From GAS188 sp044445965 (GTDB lineage Bacteria; Pseudomonadota; Alphaproteobacteria; Rhizobiales; Beijerinckiaceae), in assembly GCA_044445965.1 (NCBI GenBank), contig JBIOEJ010000123.1:1-17244 (forward strand): a stretch of 17,244 nucleotides of DNA, in the 5' to 3' direction. Every line of letters begins with the position of its first letter. Position 1 is the first letter of the stretch. Under the pieces are notes generated by a model. The model was not told where the DNA came from. It was given only the letters and a program-made list of their open reading frames with translations, and did not search any database. Positions 6,223 to 14,245 of the stretch are shown piece after piece. A program made the translations under genes and the position numbers.

Positions 6223-8037
6223 CTATTTCGCCATCGCGGCCGAGGTTTGCATATCCGCGCCGCCGCGGTTCGCGTCATCGCGCCGCTTGCGCCGCACCGC
6301 ATCCTCGCCGCCGCGCGTCTCGTGATAGAGATCGAGGCGCTCGAACTCCTGTGCATTGGGCTTTTCGATGGCGAGGTCGGTGTAGCTGTAGCGGTCGGGG
6401 GCGGCGAGCACCTCCTTGAGGATGCCGGTGCATTGCCGATAATAGCGCCAATAGCGCCAGGCCTTGACCAGAATCTCGCCGATATAGCGCGGATAGAAAA
6501 CGAGCGGGCTCTCGATCGGCATGCCAGAACGCCGGTCGCGGCGGAATTTGAGGCGGAATCCGCCGCCCTCGAGCGGATGCACGTCCTCGTAGAGCGTCAT
6601 GAGGCGGAACCACATGATCGTCGAGAGCGTGGTCTTCGGCCGCCCGATCCGGCTCGCGGCGCTGCGTCTGAGCACCGTGCGCACATGCTCGGGCGTGTAG
6701 AACGCATCCCAGGCGGCACGGTAGGCGTCCTCCCACTCCTCATCCGACATCTTAGGATGATGGGAGACGCGATGGTCGAGATCGTATTTGTTGAGATCCC
6801 CGTCCATCCACACGCCCTTCTGCAGCAGGACCTTGTGATCCTCGGAGCCGGGCAGCGGCGTCAGGAAGAAGAACTCCAGGAGGTCGAGCGGCAGCTCGCG
6901 CTTGATGATCTCCATGTCGCGCAGGATGGATTCCTTGGTATCGGCCGGGAATCCCAGGATGTAGCCCGCATAGGTGATGGCGCCGTGATCGCGCCATTTC
7001 TGCAGCATCTCGCGGTATTCGGTGATCTTGTTCTGGCGCTTCTTGGCGGCGATCAGGTTGTCGGGATTGATGTTCTCGAGCCCGATGAACACGCGGCGCA
7101 CCCCTGCTTTTTGCGCCTTCTCGATGAAGTTCGGGATCTTGTGGCAAAGCGTGTCGACTTGAATGGTGAAGCCGAGGTTCCAGCCTTCGCGCTCGCGGAT
7201 TTCGATGATCCGGTCGAACAGCGCTTCCCAATTCCGGTTGCGGGCGAAATTGTCGTCGGTGATGAAGAAGCGCTTGATGCCTTGCGCGAAGTTGTCCCGG
7301 ATCGTCTTCTCGACGTCGTCGGGCATGCGGTAGCGGCTCTTGCGCCCCTGCACATTGATGATGGTGCAGAAGGAGCACTGATAGGGGCAGCCGCGCCCGA
7401 GATCGATGCTCGAGAGCGAGCCCGAGGTGCGCAGCACGTGCTTGCGTGGCAATATGGGCGCTGGCTCGCCTTCGAGCGCGGGGGCGTCGTCGAGGTAATT
7501 GTAGAGAGGCTTCAGCTTGCCCTCATGGGCGTCGCGCAGCACCTCGGCCAGGCGGCCATTCTCGGCCTCGCCAGCGAAGAAGGAAATCCCGAGCGCCTGC
7601 GCATCGCGCAGCTCCTTCGGCATCTCGGGCAACATGGCGAGGCAGCCCGAGACGTGGAAGCCGCCGATCGCGACCGGCAGCCCGGCATCCAGGAAAGGCC
7701 TGGCGAGATCGACGGCGCGCGGGAACTGGTTCGACTGCACGCCGACGAGGCCGATGAGCGCCTTGCCGCCTTCCTTGCGGATCATGCGGATGATCTCGGC
7801 CGGCCGCACGCGCCGGTTGGTCTCGTCATAGGTGTGCAGGCGCAGATCAATGCCCGGCCCGAGCGCCTCGCGCCGGCGCAGATCCTCGGTGAGGCCGTTC
7901 AGGCAAGCGAGCGTATTCGACGGGATGGCGGAGCGAACCCATTGAATCGGATAGCCGTCATCATCGTAATGAGTGGGCTTGATCATCACGAAATGGAATA
8001 CCGCGCCCGCAGGTGCGGCGGCTGGCCTCGCCACCAT
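6223..8037 (-). CDS. Radical SAM protein with B12-binding-like N-terminal domain, 604 aa
   Basis: The radical SAM cluster motif is GRGCPYQCSFC with Cys217, Cys221 and Cys224, the CxxxCxxC that holds the 4Fe-4S cluster reducing S-adenosylmethionine. Barrel landmarks follow, including RFFITDDNF, RRVFIGLENINPD and YAGYILGFPADTKESI. Residues 15-170 resemble the Rossmann-like cobalamin-binding domain of the BchE/HpnP class, with AIGGFHVSG at 123-131. I do not see the classical DxHxxG motif, so any cobalamin would lack the usual histidine ligand. The C-terminal ~150 residues are basic and aromatic with no recognised domain. ATG at 8037 is chosen because GAAGGAG lies 5 nt upstream; an in-frame ATG at 8058 lacks one. 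It lies 207 bp after the class V PLP gene on the same strand. The substrate is unknown. Confidence 0.92.
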   Translation of the reverse strand: MVARPAAAPAGAVFHFVMIKPTHYDDDGYPIQWVRSAIPSNTLACLNGLTEDLRRREALGPGIDLRLHTYDETNRRVRPAEIIRMIRKEGGKALIGLVGVQSNQFPRAVDLARPFLDAGLPVAIGGFHVSGCLAMLPEMPKELRDAQALGISFFAGEAENGRLAEVLRDAHEGKLKPLYNYLDDAPALEGEPAPILPRKHVLRTSGSLSSIDLGRGCPYQCSFCTIINVQGRKSRYRMPDDVEKTIRDNFAQGIKRFFITDDNFARNRNWEALFDRIIEIREREGWNLGFTIQVDTLCHKIPNFIEKAQKAGVRRVFIGLENINPDNLIAAKKRQNKITEYREMLQKWRDHGAITYAGYILGFPADTKESILRDMEIIKRELPLDLLEFFFLTPLPGSEDHKVLLQKGVWMDGDLNKYDLDHRVSHHPKMSDEEWEDAYRAAWDAFYTPEHVRTVLRRSAASRIGRPKTTLSTIMWFRLMTLYEDVHPLEGGGFRLKFRRDRRSGMPIESPLVFYPRYIGEILVKAWRYWRYYRQCTGILKEVLAAPDRYSYTDLAIEKPNAQEFERLDLYHETRGGEDAVRRKRRDDANRGGADMQTSAAMAK

Positions 8038-8244
8038 GGAACTCCTTCGTCGCCTCAAAGGACTGGCTCGGCGCGCTACGCCTCAGCTAGGGGTCAGGGA
8101 TAAGCCCATTCGACGCCGGCGGCAAGGATGGAGCATCGCCCCAAGATGAACCAGCACCCATCAGCCAGTGCCTCGAGAGTCGGGTTTTGCCTGCGCGCCC
8201 ACAAGATCGGGGCGTCGGGCGAAAATGCCGGTTGGAGCTCGGCC
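8038..8244 (-). other. 207-bp spacer between PLP-enzyme and radical SAM genes
   Basis: No terminator hairpin or clear promoter is visible. A 72-codon minus-strand frame (8094-8312) crosses it and overlaps the end of the class V gene, but it has no ribosome binding site and no recognisable family. The radical SAM gene may be read from the upstream gene or from an unseen promoter here. Confidence 0.35.
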
Positions 8245-9450
8245 TCAGTTTCGCGCCCGGTCGCGAGCCCAATCGATGAACCGGCCGACATCCTCTTCGT
8301 CGTTATAGACATGCGGGCTCAGCCGCAGGAATTCCTGCCTGACGCTCGCGAATATGCCGGCGTTCTCCATCTCCCGCGCGGCTTGCGCCGTGCGTCCGCC
8401 GGGCAGGCGAAACCCTAGGATATGCGGCGAGCGCAGATGGCGCGGCGGCACGGTGATGCCGAGCGCGGTCAGGCGCTCGGCCAGAAGATCGGTGAGCATG
8501 CGCAGCCTCGCGGCGATCCGCTCGACGCCCCATTCGCCGATCAGCCGCAGTCCCGCATGCGCCATGGGGATGGTGATGAAGCTGTCGCGCTCGCCCCTGT
8601 CGAAGCGCCGCGCTCCGTCGAGGAAGGGCAGCTCGGCGACCGGCATTCGGGAGGCCGAGTCATAGCCCTTGCGGTTGAAGGCATGCTCTTCGAGCGGGCG
8701 CCCCGTTTGCCGCGACGGGGCAACGTAGAGGAAGGCGATCCCATAGGGGCCGAGCAGCCATTTATAAGCCGGGAAGACCAGATAGTCCGGTTGCAGCAGC
8801 GCGACATCGAGCGGCATCACGCTCGCAGTCTGCGTCGCGTCGATCATGAAAGCCGCGCCGCGGCGGCGCAGCTCCGGGGCGATGCGGCTAAGGTCGAGGA
8901 TGCTGCCGTCGGTCCAGTGGACCGGCGTCAGCGCCGCCATGCCGAGCGGCGGCGCGCCCGCCTGCTCGATGCGTTCGAGCACCGCCGAGGTCCAGTCGCC
9001 ATCCGCGGGCCGAGGCACGATGTCGAGGCGCGCGCCCGTCGCGCCGGCATGGGACTTGAAGCCGAGCATCAAGGAGGAATGCTCGCCCTCGAGCAGAAGG
9101 ATGCGCGATCCCGGCGCGACGCCGAGATTGGCGCAGGCGGTCGCGACCCCATAGCTCGCCGCGCCGACGACGGCGATGTCGTCCGCCGACGCCCCGATCA
9201 ACCCGGCGGCAGCCTGGCGCGTCTCCTCGACCACACGGTTCGCTTCTTCAGGGTCCCGCCGCCAGGGCCGGACCTTGTCGGCCACGCCCCGCTCGCCTGC
9301 CGCCCGCACCGACAAGGGCAAAGGCGAGTAGGAGGCGGCATTGAGATAGGCGATATCGCGCTCGATCGCGAACAATTCACGCTGGCAGGAAAGCATCTCG
9401 GAGCCCCCTTCGAGCGTCGTGGTTTTGATTGGGTCGGTCGATCTGCCCAT
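8245..9450 (-). CDS. Class V aminotransferase / cysteine-desulfurase-like PLP enzyme, 401 aa
   Basis: This is a PLP-dependent fold type I, class V enzyme, a family that includes cysteine desulfurases, isopenicillin N epimerases and EgtE-type lyases. Counting from the second Met at 9396, the cofactor pocket is seen as Asp186 and Gln189 in MIDATQT and the Schiff-base Lys212 in YKWLLGP. The Tyr-Leu-Asn-Ala-Ala-Ser N-terminal element and a C-terminal substrate-lid region are also present. No cysteine-desulfurase active-site cysteine loop is evident, so epimerase, lyase or aminotransferase chemistry is more likely. Start choice is open: ATG 9450 has GGGAGG at 9 nt, while ATG 9396 sits nearer the family's usual N-terminus with only AGGGGG. 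It is divergent from the amidohydrolase operon. Confidence 0.92.
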   Translation of the reverse strand: MGRSTDPIKTTTLEGGSEMLSCQRELFAIERDIAYLNAASYSPLPLSVRAAGERGVADKVRPWRRDPEEANRVVEETRQAAAGLIGASADDIAVVGAASYGVATACANLGVAPGSRILLLEGEHSSLMLGFKSHAGATGARLDIVPRPADGDWTSAVLERIEQAGAPPLGMAALTPVHWTDGSILDLSRIAPELRRRGAAFMIDATQTASVMPLDVALLQPDYLVFPAYKWLLGPYGIAFLYVAPSRQTGRPLEEHAFNRKGYDSASRMPVAELPFLDGARRFDRGERDSFITIPMAHAGLRLIGEWGVERIAARLRMLTDLLAERLTALGITVPPRHLRSPHILGFRLPGGRTAQAAREMENAGIFASVRQEFLRLSPHVYNDEEDVGRFIDWARDRARN

Positions 9451-9574
9451 TCGCCTCCGCCTCCCGCGGGTCGATGGGTATCAGCATCCGCCGGCAGGGA
9501 ATACAAGTTTTCGATGTTATTCGCGGCCATTGCGCGAGGTCGAGGGCGGGCCAGTCACGACCGCAAACGACGAC

Positions 9575-9603
9575 TTGTCTACGGACGCCGCATGCAGTTA
9601 AAT
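9575..9603 (+). promoter_or_regulatory. Candidate promoter of the amidohydrolase-SIS-kinase operon
   Basis: TTGTCT (9575-9580) and TTAAAT (9598-9603) are separated by 17 nt, each matching four of six consensus bases. The -10 box abuts the palindromic operator-like element at 9603-9615, the classic position for a repressor that blocks polymerase. The ATG at 9640 is 37 nt downstream. Confidence 0.45.
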
Positions 9604-9622
9604 CTATTCATTGGATGAAACC
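9603..9622 (+). promoter_or_regulatory. Operator-like element, copy A
   Basis: TCTATTCATTGGATGAAACC matches 17 of 20 positions of the element at 14246-14265. Its first 13 bases are an imperfect form of the perfect palindrome TCCATTCAATGGA found in the other copy. It lies between the divergent class V PLP gene and the amidohydrolase operon. The nearby ROK repressor is the obvious candidate binder; that pairing is inference. Confidence 0.6.
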
Positions 9623-9639
9623 TGAGGTATGATGCTGCA

Positions 9640-10875
9640 ATGGCGCGCACGGTGATCAAGGATGGCCTGGTGATCACGGGCACCTCGGCTCCCCCAATCG
9701 AGAGAGGCGTGCTGATCCTCGAGGACGGCAAGATCGCAGCCGTCGGCCGGGTATCCGACTTGATGGCCGCCGATCCGGCGGACCGGGTCCTGGACGCAAC
9801 CGGCTGCACCGTGATGCCCGGCCTGATCGACACGCATGTCCATATCTTCCACGAAGCCCAGCTCCTGAGGCTCTCCGAATCCGCCGCCGGCCTCTGGGGC
9901 GCGAACTACGTGCAATCGGCCCTGCGAGCCGGCCTCACGACGATCCGCGATCTCGGGGCGCAGACGAGTGCCGTGTTCGGCCTGCGCCGCGCCATCCGCG
10001 AGCACTGGGTCAAGGGTCCGCGCGTCCAAGCCTGCGGCAATGCCATCTGCATGACCGGCGGCCACGGATGGGCCAATCTCAGCGCCGAGGCCGACGGTCC
10101 GGACGGCGTGCGCAAGCTCGCCCGCCTGCAGCTCAAGGCCGGCGCCGACGTCATCAAGCTGATGGCGAGCGGCGGCGCCGGGACGCCAGGCGAGCTGCCG
10201 ACCTCCGTCCAGCTCGGGCCGGAGGAGCTGCGCGCCGGCGTCGAGGAGGCGCATCAGGCGGGCAAGCCCGCGGCGGCCCATGCGCTCGCCACGCAATCGA
10301 TCGTCAACGCCGTCGAGGCGGGCGTCGACAGCGTCGAGCACGGCGTATTCCTCGACGAGCGCTGCCTCGACCTCCTGGTCTCGCGCAATGTCGCCCTGTG
10401 CCCGACGATCTCGGTCTATCCGCGCATCGTGGAACGGGGTCGGGCCGGCGGGGAGGGCGGTTTCGTCATCGAGAAATCGGTCGGCCTCATCGAGCCGCAT
10501 TTCGCCAGCCTGAAGCGCGCCGTTGCTGCCGGCGTCAAGATCGTCTACGGCACGGATTCGGCGACGCTCTATAACCCGCTCGGCGACGGCGAGGCCGAGA
10601 TGGCGCTGATGGTCGAGGCCGGCATGAGCCCGCTCGCGGTGATCGTCTCGGCGACCCGCACCGCGGCCGAGCTCTGCGGCATCGCGCAGGAGGTCGGAAC
10701 GCTGGCGCAGGGCAAGCTCGCCGACGTCACCATCGTGCGCGGCGATGCGAGCCGCGATATCGGCGCCATGCGCCATGTCGAGGCGGTGTTCCGGGACGGC
10801 GTAGAGGTATTCAGGAAGGGCTGCGGCTTCGCGTCTCCGGGGCTCGTGGCTTCGCCGATCCTGGGGCGGGCTTGA
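9640..10875 (+). CDS. Metal-dependent amidohydrolase (imidazolonepropionase/prolidase-like, COG1228), 411 aa
   Basis: This cytoplasmic amidohydrolase-superfamily enzyme has a full binuclear metal site. Metal ligands are His66 and His68 (DTHVH), the carbamylated Lys173 (VIKLMASGG), His214 (AAAHA), His234 (SVEHG) and the catalytic Asp306 (GTDS). N- and C-terminal strands form the usual small beta-sandwich. Relatives hydrolyse imidazolonepropionate, Xaa-Pro or Xaa-Lys dipeptides and N-acyl amino acids. It is not NagA-like, so deacetylation of N-acetylglucosamine phosphate is not indicated. ATG 9640 is the only in-frame ATG after the promoter; GAGG lies upstream with long spacing. It leads an operon: the SIS gene begins 13 nt after its stop. 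Its job is probably hydrolysis of an amide or peptide bond in the imported compound. Confidence 0.94.
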   Translation: MARTVIKDGLVITGTSAPPIERGVLILEDGKIAAVGRVSDLMAADPADRVLDATGCTVMPGLIDTHVHIFHEAQLLRLSESAAGLWGANYVQSALRAGLTTIRDLGAQTSAVFGLRRAIREHWVKGPRVQACGNAICMTGGHGWANLSAEADGPDGVRKLARLQLKAGADVIKLMASGGAGTPGELPTSVQLGPEELRAGVEEAHQAGKPAAAHALATQSIVNAVEAGVDSVEHGVFLDERCLDLLVSRNVALCPTISVYPRIVERGRAGGEGGFVIEKSVGLIEPHFASLKRAVAAGVKIVYGTDSATLYNPLGDGEAEMALMVEAGMSPLAVIVSATRTAAELCGIAQEVGTLAQGKLADVTIVRGDASRDIGAMRHVEAVFRDGVEVFRKGCGFASPGLVASPILGRA

Positions 10876-10888
10876 GGTCGATCCCGGG

Positions 10889-11914
10889 ATGGCGATCCTC
10901 GATTTCATCGGCGCGCAGCCGGCCGTCGTCGAGGCCGTGTCGCTGGCGATGCCGCAGCTTCTGCGGAATTGGTCCCCGCCGAGCGTCGAGCGTCTGTCGC
11001 TCGTCGGCGCCGGCACCTCGCTGCATGCCCTCATGGCGATTGCGCCGAGCTTCGCCTCGACGTTGCGCGTGCCCGTCGAATGCCTTTCCCCCAACCGCTT
11101 CATCTCGGGCGCGCGGCCGGAAAAGCCGGCTGGTCGCCTCGTCATCATCCTCTCCCAGAGCGGCGCGAGCGCGACGAGCGTCGATGCCGCGAGCCACTCG
11201 GCGACGATGGGCGCGGCGACCCTGGTCTTGACCGGCGAGCCGGCAAGCCCGATCGCGGCGGTCAAGGGAGCAGAGATCGTGGTGATGCCGATCGGGCCTG
11301 AGCCGATCGGACCGAAGACCAAGGGCTACACGGCGTCGCTCGCAGCCCTTGTCGCCCTGGACCGCCATCTCGGTAACGCCCCGTCGCCGACCGGTGCCAT
11401 CCACCTCGACACAAAGGCCGTCGAGGCGGCGCGGCAGGCCGCGATGCGTATCGCGCCGAGCCTGGACGAGGCCGATTATATCCTCGTCGCCGGCACGGGA
11501 CGCCATGCGGCGACCGCGCTCGAGGCCTCGCTGAAGATCAGCGAGATCGCCGGCCTGCCTTCAGGCGGTTTCGAGACCGAGGAGGCGCTGCATGGGCGCC
11601 TGCACGCGCTCGACCGCAAGCGGCCGGCGCTCCTGATCGCGGCGGATTCAGGCGAGCTGGACCTGGCGGTGAAGGCCTGCCGCGTCATGGCCGAGCATCA
11701 TACGCGCTTGCGCATCGTCAATCTCACCGCGAAGGCGACCGAGTTCGACTGGATGCAGCTGCACGACCCTTTGCCGCCGCCCCTCGACACGATCTCGGCC
11801 ATCCTGCCCTTTCAGTGGCTTGCGGTGCAGCTTGCCATCAGGCGCGCCTTGGATCCGGACATGATGCGCTACCCCCATCTCTCCGCGGCGCTTGCCATCA
11901 AGATAGCCCGGTGA
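10889..11914 (+). CDS. Two-SIS-domain sugar isomerase/deglycase-like protein (GlmS-C / FrlB / AgaS type), 341 aa
   Basis: Two tandem SIS domains match the isomerase half of glucosamine-6-phosphate synthase without its glutaminase domain. Domain 1 has LVGAGTS (38-44) and the phosphate loop SQSGASATS (89-97). KTKGYTAS (143-150) corresponds to the GlmS STKAFT segment. Domain 2 has VAGTGRHA (200-207), and EEALHG (231-236) places Glu232 and His235 where GlmS has its GELKHG catalytic residues. Stand-alone proteins of this type are fructosamine-6-phosphate deglycases (FrlB, FraB), amino-sugar isomerase/deaminases (AgaS) or GlmD-like enzymes. With a kinase next door, release of an amine from a phosphorylated amino sugar or Amadori compound is likely. 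It lies 13 nt after the amidohydrolase and 17 nt before the kinase. Confidence 0.93.
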   Translation: MAILDFIGAQPAVVEAVSLAMPQLLRNWSPPSVERLSLVGAGTSLHALMAIAPSFASTLRVPVECLSPNRFISGARPEKPAGRLVIILSQSGASATSVDAASHSATMGAATLVLTGEPASPIAAVKGAEIVVMPIGPEPIGPKTKGYTASLAALVALDRHLGNAPSPTGAIHLDTKAVEAARQAAMRIAPSLDEADYILVAGTGRHAATALEASLKISEIAGLPSGGFETEEALHGRLHALDRKRPALLIAADSGELDLAVKACRVMAEHHTRLRIVNLTAKATEFDWMQLHDPLPPPLDTISAILPFQWLAVQLAIRRALDPDMMRYPHLSAALAIKIAR

Positions 11915-11931
11915 ACCCCAACAAGAGTTCA

Positions 11932-12822
11932 ATGCATATCGGCATCGATATCGGCGGATCGGCCGTCAAGCTCGGCGGCCTCACGGCGGAGGGGCAAGTC
12001 ATCGGTCGAGCCCGATTGCCGGTCTCGCCGAACATGACCTTCGCGGCGCTGATCGAGACGATCGCCGAAGCCTGTCGGGGTGTCGAGGAGACTGCCGGCG
12101 CGGCCGCCGAAGGGGTCGGCGCCGCCTGCCCGGGTTATTGCGATCCCGGCACCGGCGCCGTCATCGATGGGGCGGGCAATATCCCTTGCCTGCAAGGGCA
12201 GTCCCTGCGCGCGGCGCTGGCGCAACGCCTCGATCGTCCGGTGGTGGTCGAGAATGATGGCATCGCGGCCGCGCTCGGCGAGATGGCACACGGTGCCGGG
12301 CGCCGGCTGCGGCGCTTCGCGCTGATCACGCTCGGCACCGGCGTGGGTGGCGCCGTCGTTCTCGAGGGGCGCGTCGTCGCCGGGCCTCGAGGCGAGCCGC
12401 CCGAGCTCGGCGCCATCGTCCTCGATGCGTCGGGCCGGCCGGGCACGCTCGAGCAGTTCGCCTCGGCTCTCGGCTTTCTCGAAGCCTATCGAGACGCGGG
12501 CGGGGGGGCAGCGCTGACGGGCGCGGAGGTCGCGGCGCGCGCCGAGCAGGACCAGATCGCAGCGACCGCGGCCGACGCGGTCGCGGCGCGCATCGCCCAG
12601 GCCTGCGGCATGTTCGTCAACGCGCTGAACCTCGAAGCCTGCTTGCTGGGCGGCGGACTCACCCAGGCCTGCCCGTCCCTGCCTTCGCGCGTGGCGCGGC
12701 ATCTGCCCCGCTACGCTTGGCCCTACCTCATGCGCCGGGTCGAGGTCGTGGCGGCGGAGACAGGCACCGATGCGGGGCTCATCGGCGCTGCTTGCCGGGC
12801 GGCGGAGCACCGGTCCGATTGA
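11932..12822 (+). CDS. ROK-family sugar kinase, 296 aa, lacking the zinc motif
   Basis: This is a ROK-fold (actin/hexokinase superfamily) sugar kinase without the helix-turn-helix of the regulators. DIGGSAVK (6-13) is the ATP phosphate-1 motif, VENDGIAAALGE (106-117) carries the catalytic base Asp109, and LGTGVGGAVVLEG (134-146) is phosphate-2. The ROK zinc site is absent. Where family members have GEIGH followed by CxCGxxGCxE, this protein reads PPELGAIVLDASGRPGTLEQ (156-175), with neither the histidine nor any of the cysteines. Substrate could be an amino sugar, mannosamine-like or fructosyl compound. ATG 11932 gives the standard N-terminus; a GTG at 11911 overlaps the SIS stop by 4 nt and is an alternative coupled start. 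It is the last gene of the operon. Confidence 0.92.
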   Translation: MHIGIDIGGSAVKLGGLTAEGQVIGRARLPVSPNMTFAALIETIAEACRGVEETAGAAAEGVGAACPGYCDPGTGAVIDGAGNIPCLQGQSLRAALAQRLDRPVVVENDGIAAALGEMAHGAGRRLRRFALITLGTGVGGAVVLEGRVVAGPRGEPPELGAIVLDASGRPGTLEQFASALGFLEAYRDAGGGAALTGAEVAARAEQDQIAATAADAVAARIAQACGMFVNALNLEACLLGGGLTQACPSLPSRVARHLPRYAWPYLMRRVEVVAAETGTDAGLIGAACRAAEHRSD

Positions 12823-12830
12823 ATCGGACC
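12812..12830 (+). terminator. Palindrome over the kinase stop codon, terminator-like
   Basis: GGTCCGATT (12812-12820) and AATCGGACC (12822-12830) are perfect 9-bp arms around a single G, and the TGA stop codon lies at the centre. As RNA it would form a 7-8 bp stem. A loose T-rich run (12841-12853) follows some 10 nt later, so plus-strand termination is plausible but not canonical. Confidence 0.5.
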
Positions 12831-12853
12831 AGGGCTCCAGTTGCTTCTTTTTT

Positions 12854-12870
12854 GCCGCATTTTATGCGGC
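12854..12870. terminator. Hairpin between convergent operons
   Basis: GCCGCAT (12854-12860) and ATGCGGC (12864-12870) are perfect arms around TTT, directly after a run of T residues on the plus strand. On the minus strand the stem is followed by AAAAAAG-like sequence rather than U, so it fits poorly as a minus-strand intrinsic terminator. It may be a dispersed intergenic palindrome. Confidence 0.45.
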
Positions 12871-12883
12871 GAACCGCAGGCCA

Positions 12884-12901
12884 CCCCCGCCTTCGCGGGG
12901 G
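12884..12901. terminator. GC-rich hairpin between convergent operons
   Basis: CCCCCGC (12884-12890) and GCGGGGG (12895-12901) flank CTTC. Together with the stems at 12812-12830 and 12854-12870 it gives three consecutive hairpins in a 122-bp convergent spacer, enough to act as a bidirectional transcription barrier between the kinase and ROK repressor genes. Confidence 0.5.
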
Positions 12902-12944
12902 CATGCTTCGCTGAGAAAATGCTCTAGCTGTCGTCCGACCATCC

Positions 12945-14165
12945 TCATGCCGAGCCGCGGCGGGGCTCGGCCGTGCGCTTGAAGAGCATGGTGTAATCAG
13001 CCGTGGTCGCGTCGAAGATCGCGAGGGAGGCGGCCCCGAGGGCCGGCGTGTCGATGCCTGCCGTCGCCTTCATGAGGCGGGGCAGCGCATCCCGGCGCTC
13101 GGCGGCGACGCTTCGCGGCAAAGGTTCGATCCGGGTGACGAGATCATCGAGCAAGGTCTCCGGGAGAATGCCGCCGATGATGATCGTCTGTGGGTCGAGA
13201 AGGTTCTCGATGCCGATGATCGCCTGCCGCAGATGCATCGCCGCGTCGTCGAGCCAGGCGAGGAGGCGGGAATTGCCCGCCGCATGGGCCTTGGCGAGCC
13301 GGTCGGGATCGACCGGCACCGCGCCTTCCGGGCGGCCCGTCATGGCGGCTTGGGCGGAGGAGAGCGACGCGTAGCGCTCGAGGCAGCCGCGATTGCCGCA
13401 AGGGCAGGGGCGTCCGCCGGGCTCGACGACGACATGGCCGAGTTCGCCGGCCCGCATGTGGCCGCCGCGATAGGGGTTGCCGGACAGTACCATGCCGCCG
13501 CCGAGCCCCACGCCGAAATAGATGTAGAAGAAATGCCGGAGCGTGCGGCCGGCGCCGTAGAGCCGCTCGCCGATGGCGGCAGCCGTCGCGTCATTGTCGA
13601 CGAAGACCGGCAGGTCGAACCTTGCGGCCAGGCGCTCCTCCAGGGGGAAGCCTTGCCATTGCTGCATCGAGCTCGGCCCGAGCGCGATGAGGCTGCCTGA
13701 TTCGAACAAGGCGGGCGCCACGATCCCGACCCCGAGCATGGGGCCGCGCCGCGTGCCGCGCGGGCGGGCGAGCGCGCGCACCACGCCTTCGATCAGACGC
13801 AGCACCAGTTCCGGATCGGCCTCGTCGATCGCGATCTCGGTCTTCTGCCGTAATCGGCCGGCGAGATCGACCAGGACACCAGCGATGCGGCGGTGATCGA
13901 AGGAGATGCCGATCGAAAACCCTCCCTCGGGGTTGATGGCGAGATTGACCGGCGGCTGACCGCGCCTGCCGTCATGCACCCTTTTCTCCACCAGCAGGTC
14001 GGCCCGCAGCAAGGCCTCCGCTATGTTCGAGACTGTCTGGGCCGAGAGCCCGGTCAGCCGCGCGATCTCGGCGCGCGAGATCGCTTGGCGGACGCGCACC
14101 GTTTCCAGCACGACGCGGCGGTTGAAGCGTTGGCCATGGTCGAGGTTAGTGCCTGAAAGGATCAT
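12945..14165 (-). CDS. ROK-family transcriptional repressor (NagC/XylR type), 406 aa
   Basis: This sugar-responsive repressor has an N-terminal winged helix-turn-helix at about residues 12-62 (ISRAEIARLTGLSAQTVSNIA) and a C-terminal ROK domain. The ROK domain keeps the effector-site Asp192 (VDNDATAAAIGE), FGVGLGGGMVLSG at 217-229, GELGH (240-244) and the full zinc motif CPCGNRGC (254-261). The start ATG 14165 is preferred because GGAGGG lies 9 nt upstream; for the in-frame ATG at 14174 the same site would have no spacing. The gene converges on the kinase operon and diverges from the gamma-glutamyltransferase operon, with an operator-like palindrome at 14246-14258 in the shared spacer. It probably represses both operons and itself until a sugar or sugar phosphate binds; the ligand is unknown. 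Confidence 0.95.
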   Translation of the reverse strand: MILSGTNLDHGQRFNRRVVLETVRVRQAISRAEIARLTGLSAQTVSNIAEALLRADLLVEKRVHDGRRGQPPVNLAINPEGGFSIGISFDHRRIAGVLVDLAGRLRQKTEIAIDEADPELVLRLIEGVVRALARPRGTRRGPMLGVGIVAPALFESGSLIALGPSSMQQWQGFPLEERLAARFDLPVFVDNDATAAAIGERLYGAGRTLRHFFYIYFGVGLGGGMVLSGNPYRGGHMRAGELGHVVVEPGGRPCPCGNRGCLERYASLSSAQAAMTGRPEGAVPVDPDRLAKAHAAGNSRLLAWLDDAAMHLRQAIIGIENLLDPQTIIIGGILPETLLDDLVTRIEPLPRSVAAERRDALPRLMKATAGIDTPALGAASLAIFDATTADYTMLFKRTAEPRRGSA

Positions 14166-14216
14166 CGACCTCATCCCTCCGCGCTCGCGCGATTTGGCAG
14201 CTCGCGCGATTCGATC

Positions 14217-14245
14217 TTGCGGCTTCCGCGGGTTTGGTCTTTAAT
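14217..14245 (+). promoter_or_regulatory. Candidate promoter of the gamma-glutamyltransferase operon
   Basis: TTGCGG (14217-14222) and TTTAAT (14240-14245) are 17 nt apart. As at 9575-9603, the -10 box is immediately followed by the operator-like palindrome, so the two plus-strand operons share the same promoter-operator layout. The leader to ATG 14381 would be about 125-130 nt. Confidence 0.4.

Noticed and set aside
6220..8103. 627-codon plus-strand open frame
   Set aside because: Antisense shadow of the radical SAM gene, whose CxxxCxxC motif and barrel segments are on the minus strand.
8094..8312. 72-codon minus-strand frame between the PLP and radical SAM genes
   Set aside because: Overlaps the 3' end of the PLP gene, has no ribosome binding site and matches no family I recognise; a decayed gene cannot be excluded.
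8422..9618. 398-codon plus-strand open frame
   Set aside because: Antisense shadow of the class V PLP gene; low-complexity Arg/Gly/Asp-rich translation with no family features.
9604..11322. 572-codon minus-strand open frame
   Set aside because: Runs antisense through the amidohydrolase and into the SIS gene, crossing the gene boundary; no recognisable domain.
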